NCBI GenBank assembly: GCA_963733765.1
Contig: CAVTEI010000003.1
Location: 310,001-374,000 of the forward strand
Direction of reading: 5' to 3'
Length of the DNA stretch: 64,000 nt
Source of the DNA: DATKAS01 sp963733765
GTDB lineage: Bacteria > Actinomycetota > Acidimicrobiia > Acidimicrobiales > DATKAS01
This document shows positions 25,176 to 35,577 of this stretch, piece by piece. Numbering within the stretch: position 1 is the stretch's first letter; the number at the start of each line of letters is the position of its first letter. A model generated the notes under the pieces. The model made no database searches, was not told the DNA's origin, and worked only from the letters and a program-made list of their open reading frames with translations. The translations under genes and the position numbers were made by a program.

Positions 25176-25906
25176 GCGCTGAGCGTAAGGGCGTCGTCGC
25201 CGTCCGGTCTTGGACGAATGTCGGCGAGCAGCTCGCCAGGCGTGCAGCCCGCGAGGTCCCGGACGTCGCGGTTGAAGTGCGGCTGGTCGGCATATCCCGA
25301 CTCGGCGGCAACCTCCGCAAGTGAGCTGCCGCCCGTCGCCATCCGATCCAGTGCGGAACGGAAGCGGGCGACCCGTGCGAATCGCTTGGGCGTGAGCCCC
25401 ACCTCCCGGCGAAACCGGTCGACGAGGTGACTGCGGCTCCAACCGACCTCGTCGGCAAGCGCGGCGATTCGAATCGAAGGCTGCCGCTGGAGTTGCGCGT
25501 AGACCCAGTTGACCTCGGGCGACACCGACGGACCGCGCGCCACCGCCGTCGCCAGCTCGTCCGCCGCCGCGGCGCCGCCGGTCTCGAGTAACCGATCGAT
25601 GTCGAGCACGTCGAGCTCGCCGACGTCGATGACCCGGTTCGTCAGCTCGTCCATCCGTCCGGCGACGAGGGCGTAGGCCACCGCCGGAGCCAGATCGATC
25701 TGGATGCCGTGCGCGTGACCATCGTGCTCGGTGAGTGCCGGCTTGTCCCACATGCCGACGAGGAACGACGAAACGGTCTCCCCGTCGACCCGCATCGTCG
25801 GCCCGAAGCTGAGGATCAGCGCGACGTCGAGCGTGGGCACCTCGACGCGGCTCATCGGCGCGTTGTGATCCTCGTACTCGACACACCGCCGGATCATCTC
25901 TACCAC
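25172..25906 (-). CDS. AraC-family transcription regulator
   Basis: About 244 residues. The N-terminal 130 residues form a sensor domain of unknown ligand; the C-terminal AraC domain has two helix-turn-helix units, IAALADEVGWSRSHLVDRF and LAEVAAESGYADQPHFNRDV, followed by the family-typical GCTPGELL. It is upstream of and overlapping the VOC gene, a common regulator-enzyme pairing in which the small protein handles a toxic metabolite or drug. The first codon is GTG at 25906; an ATG three codons later is equally possible. No leader or operator was recognised. Confidence 0.87.
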   Translation of the reverse strand: MVEMIRRCVEYEDHNAPMSRVEVPTLDVALILSFGPTMRVDGETVSSFLVGMWDKPALTEHDGHAHGIQIDLAPAVAYALVAGRMDELTNRVIDVGELDVLDIDRLLETGGAAAADELATAVARGPSVSPEVNWVYAQLQRQPSIRIAALADEVGWSRSHLVDRFRREVGLTPKRFARVARFRSALDRMATGGSSLAEVAAESGYADQPHFNRDVRDLAGCTPGELLADIRPRPDGDDALTLSA

Positions 25907-25978
25907 TTTCTCACCTAGGTCGTTCGACCAGCATCAAAACCCGTGGCGGACGGCGCATCGAGACGAAAACGTGGAGTC

Positions 25979-26306
25979 ATGCGGTCCCGCATCATGTACA
26001 TCGAGTCGAAGGCTGAGGGCCTGACGGGTCCCGCGCGCATTGGCAGAGTGACGTTCTCAAAGACCGGGCGCACGATCTACTACCGCGGGCGGTCGTACCG
26101 GAGTCTGCGGGGCGCCGGCTACAAGGCCAACTACTGCGAGGTCGAGTCGGGGGCACGACTTCTGGATCTCGGGGCCGAAGGTGCGGGGCGGAGACCGTCT
26201 TTACGGCGAGCCTGTGCGTGTCGAGATCGATGAGGATGTTCGCGAGGAGTACTGGCGAACGATTCGGTCGCGGCCCAGCCGCGTGAACGAGACCGACGCG
26301 AGTTAG
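25979..26306 (+). CDS. Small conserved hypothetical protein (frameshifted)
   Basis: About 108 residues after one base is removed from the GGGGG run at 26149-26153. It reads MYIESKAEGLTGPARIGRV, then TFSKTGRTIYYRGRSYRSL, YKANYCEVESG, and after the break HDFWISGPKVRGGD and EEYWRTIRSRP. The family is widespread; database entries sometimes name it 1-deoxy-D-xylulose-5-phosphate synthase, which is wrong for a protein this small. A compact basic beta-rich fold is likely; function unknown. Both halves are conserved, so the break is probably a sequence error. Confidence 0.75.
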
Positions 26307-26319
26307 CCGCTCGGACTCT

Positions 26320-26325
26320 TACATT
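26320..26325 (+). promoter_or_regulatory. -10 box (TACATT), leaderless type
   Basis: TACATT lies six bases before the GTG of the DUF4265 gene at 26332. Confidence 0.4.
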
Positions 26326-26331
26326 GGCGTC

Positions 26332-26796
26332 GTGAGCGACGCCGTCACCCACGTGAAGGTTCGCTTCCACCTCACCCCCGACGAGCACGGCTGGCCGCCT
26401 GTAGAAAGCGAAGGGCTTTGGGCCGAGCCGCTCGGAGGTGATGAGTACCGCATCGACAACATCCCTTGGTTCGCCCGCGGCCTGGCGTCCGGTGACGTCG
26501 TCGAAGCGAAGGCCGACACCGACGGTGTCCTCTGGATCGTTCGGAGGCTCAGGTGGTCGGGACACATGACGATCCGGGTCATGTGCCAGCGTGACGAGGA
26601 CGCGTTGTCGGCGCGCGACAGCTTCAAGGAGTTCGGGGCGGACGTCGAGGTCGCTGGGCACTGGGGACTCTTGGCCTTGGAGATCCCGGCCGGAGTCGAC
26701 CCCCATCCCATCAAGGTCCTGTTACGGGCGGGCGAGCAAGACGGACGATGGGGGTTCGAGGAGGGTTGCATCACAGACGAGTGGCGTGCGCTCTGA
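26332..26796 (+). CDS. DUF4265 domain protein
   Basis: A 154-residue protein that matches DUF4265 by its start (KVRFHLTPDEHGWPPVESE) and by DNIPWFARGLASGDVVEA. The second half ends with a TDEW motif. Members are common in actinobacteria and are sometimes near toxin-immunity genes, but no function is established. The gene stands alone; its downstream neighbour is convergent, 22 bases away. Confidence 0.82.
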   Translation: MSDAVTHVKVRFHLTPDEHGWPPVESEGLWAEPLGGDEYRIDNIPWFARGLASGDVVEAKADTDGVLWIVRRLRWSGHMTIRVMCQRDEDALSARDSFKEFGADVEVAGHWGLLALEIPAGVDPHPIKVLLRAGEQDGRWGFEEGCITDEWRAL

Positions 26797-26818
26797 GGGA
26801 GGCCGAGCTCGTCTCCCG

Positions 26819-27379
26819 TCAAGCGACGAAGGCAGCGAGCCCCTTCAGGTACCTCTCCGTCATTCGCGACTGCACGAGTCGCGTGACCGGTCCTCCGAGG
26901 CGGGTGAGAAGAGACCCCGGTCGTGACATCGCGACGACGTCGAAGTGCACTGTGCCGTCGACTCGGCGGACGAGGAACGATTCCTCACCCTTCGCGGGAT
27001 GACCCTCCAGAGTGCCGTATGCGAAGCCGAACACATCCGCGTCGTCGGTGACGTACACGACGCGACATGGGGCGACCATCGTGCAACCGGGCACCGAAAG
27101 CGTCGCGAGCACGGTCGTGCCTTCGAGGATCGAGGCGTCCGGAGGAACGACGTGCGCTCCCGCAGCTCGGTGGGCCTCCCACAGTCGCAGTCCGGCCACT
27201 GCGCGACCCCACGTGTCCTCGTCGGCACCGAGCATCACTGAACGCATCTCGGCCCGATAGCCGGTGGGCGCGTTGGTACGGGTCATGCCGAGTCCGGAGT
27301 AGGAGAAGTCGGCCCGCTTTGCGTCGTCCAACGCGGCGGAGAGCTTCTCGTCGGTCAACCGCCCCCACAAGATCGGCAC
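26819..27379 (-). CDS. DUF1990 family protein
   Basis: A 186-residue protein of the DUF1990 family, a START/SRPBCC-like fold seen in plants and actinobacteria. Landmarks are ADFSYSGLGMTRTNAPTGYR near the N-terminus, AGAHVVPPDA, CRVVYVTDDADVFGFAYGTL, HPAKGEESFLV, and a C-terminal helix VQSRMTERYLKGL. The GTG at 27379 follows the stop of the giant cyclase/ATPase gene by one base, so the two are in one operon and their products may work together. The ligand of the predicted hydrophobic pocket is unknown. Confidence 0.85.
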   Translation of the reverse strand: MPILWGRLTDEKLSAALDDAKRADFSYSGLGMTRTNAPTGYRAEMRSVMLGADEDTWGRAVAGLRLWEAHRAAGAHVVPPDASILEGTTVLATLSVPGCTMVAPCRVVYVTDDADVFGFAYGTLEGHPAKGEESFLVRRVDGTVHFDVVAMSRPGSLLTRLGGPVTRLVQSRMTERYLKGLAAFVA

Positions 27380-27380
27380 G

Positions 27381-30300
27381 TCAACTGCCGCTCGCGAGAC
27401 GCGCAAGGCACGCTTCCGCATCGGCGCGTTGCTCGATCAGGAACTGCTCGTGCCGGCAGATGACACCGTCTCGAAGTCCGCTCACGATCCACGCGTCCTG
27501 TGCGAAGTACCCACCGTCTCTCCGACCGCTCATCCGAAATCGGGTCACGAATCCCCAGCTCTCCGCGACCGCGATCTCGAGAGGCCGCACCCTGGCGTCG
27601 TCGGTCAGGTCGAACAGGGACTGGCAGTAGGCCAGGTACTCCGCTGTCGTGAACGATGCCCACCCCGCAGGCAGCGTGGTTCACGAACGTGCAGTCGGCG
27701 TGGAACCATGCGCCGAACCGGTCTAGGTCGTGCGTGTTGTAGTCGGCGACGGCCCCGACGAGCGGCCGAAGGATGTCGCCCTCGATCTCGAGGGCGCGCG
27801 CATCGAGCTCGGCCCAGGCGACGTCCTCGTCCTCCGGGTCGAACATGACGGCCAGCTCCAGCAGCTCGCCGCTCTCGTCGACCTGGTGCACGGTCACGCT
27901 CTCGACCACGGCGCGGCTGCGGTGCACGAACCGCTGTCGAACGAGAACGAGGCGTTCACCGCGAACTGCGACGGGCTCGCCGGTGAGGGTGAGTCCTTCT
28001 AGCTCGGCAAGGAGCCGGGCGCTCTCGAACGACGACGCACCGCTCATCGTGATGCCGACGAGTCGCCTTCGATCGTCGACGACGCTGCCCGGTCCGAACA
28101 GCCGCGTGATCTCATCTGCATCGCCGGCCGAGACCGCCGCAGCAAAGCGCTCTGCGTGCCTCGATGCCGCGTTCGAAGCCAGCTCGTGCTCGTGCGCAGC
28201 CAGTGACGCGAACCGCGCTTCGGCCTCGACACACGCGTCGATCGGAAACTGTTCGAGTCGTGTGAGCAACCCGTTGCGGAAGACGCCGACCGACCAATCC
28301 TCGTTCTCGAACGCGCTGCCGTCGACCGTTTCGCCTCGGGCGCGGATTCGCCAGAGCGTGACGGGACCACGGGACCGCGCGATCTCGATCACGCGATACA
28401 CAGTCGTGTCCACCAGCTCGAAGAGCGTTCGCGCCCGAGACACGAACTCCTCGCCACTCGCAGTCCCGAACCGCGCCGGTCGATGGTCCACCATCACCGC
28501 GTTTGACGCAACACCGGCACGGAGCTCGTTGGCATCGCGAGTGTTCATCGGCGCGACGATCCGAGAAAGAGCCCTCAGGTTGACGGCAAGTGGCTCCTGC
28601 AGGGCAAGGGCGCGATCGTCGAGCTCGGCGAATGCCGCGTCCTCGTCCTCGACGTCGAAGATCACGCCGCGCTGGGCGAGCGCGCCGTCGGCGGTGACCT
28701 CGTGGAGCGCGATCGCCTCGACCTGAGTCAATGGGTGGCGGTACTCCTGGCGGGCGAGCGCAAGACGATCGCCCCGCGTCGCAAGCAGCACGTAGTGGAT
28801 CTCGAGGTCGCGCCTGCCGGCCAACCACGCCGCGTTCGCAACGGTCTCCGCCGCATCCATCACCGAGCCCACCAGGCGGCGACGATCGACGGTGACCACA
28901 TCCGGCGTGTGGAGCGCCCCGATTGCGTCCACGTCTCCCCGATTGATGGCATCGCACCATTGCTCGAGGTGCCGAGCCGCGGCGTTCGGGGACGGTCCGT
29001 TGTGTCCACCAACGAGCTCGCGGAAACGGGCCTCGGCCTCGGTGCGCGCGTTCGCGGAGAACAGCTCCAGGCGCTCGACCCGACCGTCTCGGGCTATGCC
29101 GACCGACCACCTCTCGCTCTCGAAGACGCCGCCATCGGGCGTGGTGCCGGTCGTGCGCACACGCGAGACGCTCGCCGACCCTGACGCGATCGGGATCTCG
29201 ATGACTCGCGACCTCGTCGACGCGGTGAGTGTGTAGAGCGACGACGTTCGCTCGACGAACTCCTCCACCCCTTGCGTGCCGAACTGCGCGGGGCGGTGAT
29301 CGACGATGACGGCATCCGGCGCGAAGCACTCACGGAGACGTTCCCTGTTTCCGTCGTCGTAGGCGGCGACGACGGAGATGGGGAACAGCACTCCGAGGTC
29401 ACCGAGCTCGAGGGAGCGGCGGTCGAGCTCCGCGTACGCGGCGTCCTCTTGCTCGGGCTCGAAGGCCACCGTTCGCACGAGGTGCTCTCCGGCTTCGTCG
29501 GTCTCGAAGAGGTTGAACAGCTCGACGCGATAGCCCCCGCCCACGTACGCGGTCCGCATGAGCATCAATCGGTCGCCGCGGGTCGCGACGGGCTCGCACT
29601 GAACATCGATGCCCGACTGCTCAGCCACGAGCATCTTGGCTGTGACCACCGCCTGTCGACCGTCGACTCGTCTCTGGAGAAGGGGCCGGCGATCCTCCGC
29701 TACCACATCGGGCGCGTAGATCGCGCCAATCTCCTCGGCGTCCGCTGTCACCATCGCCTCGCGCCACCGATCCGTCAACCGCGTGGCGGCGTTCGGCGAA
29801 GGACCTGACCCGACCGACGCGATGACGCTGGCCTCGGCGTCAGCTCGGCCTTCCGGCGAGAACAGCTCGAGCCGTGCGAGCCGACGCGCATCGAAGACTG
29901 CCGAAGCCCAGCTCTCGTTCTCGAACGAGCCGCCGTCCATACGGCCGGTCGTGCGCATCCGGAACACCGCCGCCCGTGGCGTCGCCGCGGTGACTTCGAT
30001 GATTCGCAGTGCCGTTGACTCGGCGAGTGCGAAGAGCTCCGACGCCAAGTCGACGAACTCGTCCACGGTGGCGGCGCCGAACCGGGCAGGCCGGTGGTCG
30101 ACGATGACTGCATCGGGAACGAAGCAGTTCCGGAGGCGCTCGACGTCCCCGGTGCCGTAAGCAGCAGCCCACGAGGCAATCACTGTGAACCCCGCCCATT
30201 GCTCACCGCCGCGCTCGACGGCACGCGCGTCGAGCTCGGCGTAGGCGGCGTCCTCTTGCTCCGGCTCGTAGATGAACGCCCGCACGAGGTGCTGTCCGGT

Positions 30301-31400
30301 CTCGTCGGTCTCGGCGACGTTGAGCATCTCGACGCGGTTGCGCCGTCCGATGTAGGTGAGGCGCCCGAGCGCGAGGCGCTCCCCACGAGTTGCCAACGAC
30401 TCACACCGGATGTCCACACCAGCTCGCGGCAGGATCAGCATCATGTCGGCCACGTGAGCCGCTCGCCCCTCGACACGGCTCTGAAGTGATGGTCGACGAT
30501 CTTCGATCACGATGTCGGGCGCGGCGATCGCCGCGATCGCCTTCTCGTCGGCGCGCGTCATCGCCTCGCGCCAGGGCCCCTCCATGAACCGGGTCGTCGC
30601 GGTCGGAGTGGGCGCGGACACTGACGGGGCGCGCCCAGTGAGCTCGTCCACGAGCGCGAGCGCCTCGTCGAGCTGCTCCGGCGCGTAGATGTCCGATCGG
30701 GTAACCAGGCCGTCGTGACCGAACTGCTGCACCGTGACCGTCGGTCGGGTGAAGACACCACCATCGCGCGTGCCTGACACGTCGAACCTGGTGACAGCGA
30801 CGTCGGCCGTGAGCGCGTAGACGTCGACGAGCTCACCCTGCACATCGTCCACGAGGGCGGCAAGCGCCGTCGCTTGTTCGGCAACGGCGGCGCGGCCGTG
30901 CAAGGTCCCCCATCCCGCAGGTCGATGGTCGACGACGATCGTGTCGAGCGCGTGATACCGCGCCTGCCAGTCGCTCCCGAACCCGTTTGGCGACAGCCAG
31001 AACTCCCGAGTGGCAAGCGCCCGCTCGCGTTCGGCGCCGCCGAGCTCACCCTCCGCCCACAGGTCGACGAGGAGCACCATGGCGGGGCTCAGCTGGTCAC
31101 TGGCAAACGGGTGAATCTCCTTCAGCAGACCTGCGGCGTCAGTCTGCGTCACACAGATGCGCTGATCGTCGACGCGGTGTACGGCCTGGCGACGGCCGAC
31201 CGTTGCGATCGGCTCGATCGAGTGCCGCGTGCCTGCGGCAAAGAGCCCTTGGACCTCGCGCAGGTCGGAGGACTGCAACCGCTCCACGGCACCCGTGTCG
31301 CCCGCGTGCATCGCCGCGACCCACGCCTCGAAGTTCGCGGGTCGCGAGATTGGGCCCGACGCGACGGCGGTCGGCGATCGGCGCCGCGACGGGTGCCGCA
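27381..31400 (-). repeat. Five-fold NTF2-like A-B domain repeat
   Basis: Equivalent tryptophan/phenylalanine codons opening the A domains lie at 31321, 30571, 29764, 28957 and 28144, giving spacings of 750, 807, 807 and 813 bases. Each unit encodes about 269 residues in two NTF2-like domains. The middle units are most alike and the first and last most diverged, as expected for tandem internal duplication. Confidence 0.8.
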
Positions 31401-34400
31401 ACAGCGGGAGCCATCCCGGCCCAGCGAACGCCGACCAGTGATCCCTTCGCTTCGTAGAGGTCTCGCGCCCGTGCCGCCTCCGACGCCGCTTCGGCCTCTC
31501 GGCCGGCAAGGGCGAGCACCCGCGACAGAGCGAGGCGGGCATCCGCGTGATCGAGCAACGCGTCGGTGCCCGACGCGATCTCGACTGCTCGGCGGGCGAG
31601 GCGCTCTGCTTCGACAACACCGCCCTGCCGGGCGAGGACCTCGGCTCGTGCGCACAGGAGACCGATCGTCGCCTTCAGGTCGTCACCACCGACCGCGGGG
31701 TCCGCAAGGTCTGCCGCCTCGTCGAGACGATCGAGCTCGAGAAGAGCGCGTGCGAGCAGCGCCGTCGCCCGGGCCGCGCCGACGCGCGAGCCGAGTTCGT
31801 TGAAGCCGTCACGCGCCTTGCGGAGATGTGGTTCTGCTGCACCGGCGTCCCCGGCGAGGAGCTCCACGATGCCGGCGTGGGTCTCGACTTCGAGAAGGCC
31901 GAGCGGCTGCCCGAGGTCGGCGAAGGTGCGTCGCGCAGACTCGATCATCCGACGAGACGCTTCGGGTCGGTCGCGGAGGGCTTCGAGCACGGCCTGGGCA
32001 CGAAGTGCGTGCGCCTCGACGTGCGGCGCCCATGAGGTGATCCTCAAAACGCGGATGACGTCGAGGCACCGTCCGCTCGCGCGGGCCACGGGCGAGGGCC
32101 CCCACAGCGCCGCGAGCGGAGCAATCGCGAGCACAGCGTTCGCGCGCCGGCGATCGTCGCCCCGCCGAGCGGCGGCGAGCGCGCGGTCCAGCGCGGCCTC
32201 ACATGCGGCGACCTGACCGAGCGCGGCCATCGCGCTGGCCAGCACGAGCTCGGTATGGGCGACACCCGTGTCGTCGCCGTGCTCCGCGAACACCTTCGCC
32301 GCCCGTGCCGTGCGTTCGGCAACGGACCGCAGCTCGTCCGGGGAGCGCTGACTGGCGAGCTGGGCGTCGAAGACATCGGCAATCGCGGCTGCGTGATCTG
32401 TCGTCGCTGAGGCGACGAGCTCAGCGACCGCTCGTGATGCTGCTTCGATGTCACCGCATGCGATCAGCGCGTCGCAGTGCCCTCGCATGAGCCCGAGCCG
32501 GCGCGGGTCGTCGACGGGCACGAGCGAGAGTGCGCGGCCCAGCAGCGAGGCGGCGCTCGAGACGTCGTCGCGATCGAAGGCCGCGCCTCGCCGCGTTCGC
32601 GAGATGGGTGCTGGCGCGTTCGGCGAGCCGGCCGGTCTCCTCGTCGTAGAGCTGGCCGAGCTCGACCCGGAAGCCGTGCGCCTGTTCGAGGTGCCACCCG
32701 AGCGCCTCGTCCTGTTCGGAGACAGCTTCCGCAACGGTCTCGAGCCACGTCGAGTACCGCGCGTGGAGATCGGCGCGCACCTCCTTCAGCACGCGGCGGT
32801 ACGCGGCGTCCCGGATGAGCGCGTGATGAAAGCGATACAAACGATCGTTCGCCCACCAGGTGCTCTCGGCGTCGACGAGCTCGCGCCGCCGGAGCGCGTC
32901 GAGATGGGTGTCGAGGTCAGCGGCCACGTCCTCGGGGAGCAACGCGAGGAGGGCGCCGCGAGGGAAGTGACGCCCGATGACGGAGGCCGTCTCCAGCAGC
33001 GTGCGCTCCGCGGGACGCAGCTGCTCGATGCGCGCCGCCGAGCGCGGCGTGGATCGTGGCGGGCAGCTCGATGCCGCCCTCGTCGACGGTCGCTCTCCAC
33101 CTGCCGTCGACCCGAATGAGGACGCCGTCGTCGACGAGCAAGCGGAGCAGCTCGCGGAGGAACAGGGGATTGCCCTCACTCGCGTGGAGCGCCCGAGCGA
33201 GCACGCCACCCGGAAGCTCGTCGGTCGCAAGGAGGTCCAATGCCAACTGCCGGCCTGCCGTGTCGTCGAGCGCGCCGAGCACGATCACGGCGGACGAAGG
33301 GCCACCCGCTTCGACGAGCATCGGTCGTCGGTCGCGGAGCTCGGGCCGGGCGAGCGCGAGCAAGAGCATCGGGCCCCGCGCCCACTCCGCGACGTGCTCG
33401 ACCAAGTCGAGCAAGGCGGGCTCGGCCCAGTGCACGTCATCGACGAGCAGTACGACGGGGCGATCTTGGGCGAGCGCCTCGAAGAGCCGGCGCACCGACC
33501 AGAAGAGCTGCTCGGAGGAGCCGGCAGGAGACCCGGTGAGGAGTGCCGCGACCGTCACGGCGACCCGTTCAGTGTCACCAGCCAACCGTGGACACCTCGC
33601 CGTGATCGCCTCGCGAACCGTGTCATCGAGAGCTGCTTCGTCGAGCCCCAACGCTCGACGGATCGCGTCGACGATCGGCCCGAACGAGCTACCGCCGGAC
33701 GGTGTGCACCGCGCCTCGAGGACCGTCGCCCGGTCGGAGAGGCGCGCCGCGACCTCCGAGGCGAGCCTGCTCTTCCCCAGCCCGGGTGACCCGACGACCG
33801 TCACGAGCCGCGCCTCACCGACGGCGGCGGCATCGTCGAATGCGGAGACGAGACGTTCGAGATCAGCCTCGCGACCCACGAAGGCCGTCGCCACCACCGA
33901 CGTCTGCAGCTCACTCGCGGCGATGCGCATCGCCGCGACGGGTAGCTCCTTGCCCTTCAGTGCAAGTGCGGGGACGGCCTCGACGGAGATCACATCGCGC
34001 ACGAGGCGGCCCGTCTCGACTCCGATCAGCACCTCGCCGACCGCGGCGGCGGCCTCGAGCCGGGCCGCGACGTTCACGGGATCGCCGACGATGTCGTCGG
34101 TGTCGGGCGAGACGACCACTTCACCGGTGTTGATGCCGACCCGGAGCCCGATATCGGCGCCGAGGTCGCGCTGCAGCTCGGTCGCAAGCGTCGCGAACGA
34201 CTCTTGCATCGCCGCACCGGCACGCACGGCTCGGAGGGCGTCGTCCTCCCGGAGCACTGGAATGCCGAAGACGGCCATGAGGCCGTCGCCGGTGAACTTC
34301 ACCACTCGGCCGGCGTGATTGGCGACGGCATCGGCGAGAAGCCGATGCACCCGGTCCATCACGCGACGGGTCGTCTCGGCATCGAGTCGTTCTTGCAGCG

Positions 34401-34629
34401 CAGTCGAGCCGGACAAGTCGGCGAACAGGATCGTGACGACCTTGCGGACCGCGGCGGCCGTTTCGGGACTCCTGGTCTCCCCGACCGGAGCGCCGCACGC
34501 GTCGCAGAACCGGCCGCCGTCCGCGAGCGGGGCGCCACAAGCTCCGCAGCCGGCGGGAAGCCGCGCCCCGCAGCCCGCGCAGAAGGTGGCGCCCTCCCGA
34601 TTTGCCCTGCCGCACCCCCCACACGTCAT
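27381..34629 (-). CDS. Giant cyclase-AAA-TPR protein with ten tandem NTF2-like domains (four frameshifts)
   Basis: About 2414 residues after removing one base near 33031-33042, 32581-32592, 31345-31400 and 27655-27661. Order: two zinc ribbons (C3/C6/C17/C20 and C28/C31/C42/C45); class III nucleotide cyclase (about 60-245; ILFADLSGST and KFTGDGLMAVFG); AAA/STAND ATPase (about 265-560; Walker A VGSPGLGKSR, Walker B VLLVDDVHW); alpha-helical TPR-like region (about 570-1080); then five A-B pairs of NTF2/SnoaL-like domains. B domains carry VDHRPA and A domains EDRRP, and A domains end EPEQEDAAYAELD. The N-terminal half resembles known cyclase-MalT-type regulators, but the repeated C-terminus does not. 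No HTH domain is seen. ATG at 34629 follows GAGGTC. Followed 1 base later by DUF1990. Confidence 0.85.
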
Positions 34630-34698
34630 GCGCTGACCTCGTCGCTTCCGGGCGGCAGCGTACGGGAACCAGGCCCGGCCGACGTTCGTCGGAAGGGC

Positions 34699-35568
34699 AT
34701 GAAGGCTCCTTCCCTTGCCCTCGCCGCGGCGCTCGCGCTCGGCCTCGTCGCGTGCGGAGATGAGACAGTCAGCACCGGCGGCTCGAGCCCCGGCTCCACG
34801 GCGACCACGGCCGACGGTCAGATCACCTACTCGACCGACCCCACCGCGCTGCTCCTGCGCATCGACGTCAGCGGCGGCTTCGTGCCCGTCGAGACGATCT
34901 TCACGAGCCTGCCGCAGATGAGCGTCTACGGCGACGGCACCGTGATCACGCAAGGCCCACAGATCGCGATCTATCCGGGACCGGCCGTCCCCAATCTGCT
35001 CGTGCGCACCCTCGACGAGGAGGGCATCGCGACGCTCCTCGAGACCTCGCTCGACGCTGGACTCGTCGGACCGGCGCCCGACTACGGACAGCCGCCGATC
35101 GCGGACGCGCCCGACACCGTCGTGACGATCAACGTGAACGGGGACACGTACGAGCACCGTGCGAACGCGCTGGGCGACTTCGGCACCGGCGACATGGGCC
35201 TCACGCAGACGCAAGCGGACGCGAGAAAGGCGTTGGCAGGATTCGTCTCCTCATCGACGGACCTCGCAACGCTCGTCGGTAGCGATCACATCACGGTCGA
35301 CGAGCCCTACGAGATCACCGGATGGCGCGTGCGCGCAACGGTCGCTGACTCATTGCCCACCGGCGAGCCCGCGCCAACCGTGACGCCGTGGCCGGTGCTC
35401 GGCTTGGCACTCACATCGATCGGTGAATGCACTGCCGTCACGGGTGACCAGGCCTCCGCGGTCACGGCCGCTATGGAACAGGCGAACCAGCTGACGTACT
35501 TCACCGAGGGCGGCGTGACCTACCAAGTGCTCGCGCGTCCACTGCTCCCCGACGAGATCGGCTGCTAG
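34699..35568 (+). CDS. Putative lipoprotein
   Basis: A 289-residue exported protein. The signal peptide ends in the lipobox LVAC (residues 16-19), followed by a serine/glycine/threonine linker and a mature domain rich in beta strands (LLRIDVSGGFVPVETIF, SVYGDGTVITQG). The pattern of short strands, a YGDGTVI turn and PLLPDEIGC end occurs in uncharacterised actinobacterial lipoproteins. Function unknown. It is divergent from the giant cyclase gene (69 bp between starts) and ends 9 bases before the convergent glnE. Confidence 0.72.
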   Translation: MKAPSLALAAALALGLVACGDETVSTGGSSPGSTATTADGQITYSTDPTALLLRIDVSGGFVPVETIFTSLPQMSVYGDGTVITQGPQIAIYPGPAVPNLLVRTLDEEGIATLLETSLDAGLVGPAPDYGQPPIADAPDTVVTINVNGDTYEHRANALGDFGTGDMGLTQTQADARKALAGFVSSSTDLATLVGSDHITVDEPYEITGWRVRATVADSLPTGEPAPTVTPWPVLGLALTSIGECTAVTGDQASAVTAAMEQANQLTYFTEGGVTYQVLARPLLPDEIGC

Positions 35569-35577
35569 GCGCTCCTG

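Noticed and set aside
25979..26306. 1-deoxy-D-xylulose-5-phosphate synthase
   Set aside because: Database names for this small family use that label, but a 108-residue protein has none of the thiamine-binding domains of that enzyme.
27381..31400. CRISPR or satellite array
   Set aside because: The 807-bp periodicity is protein-coding domain duplication on the minus strand; no short repeats with spacers are present.
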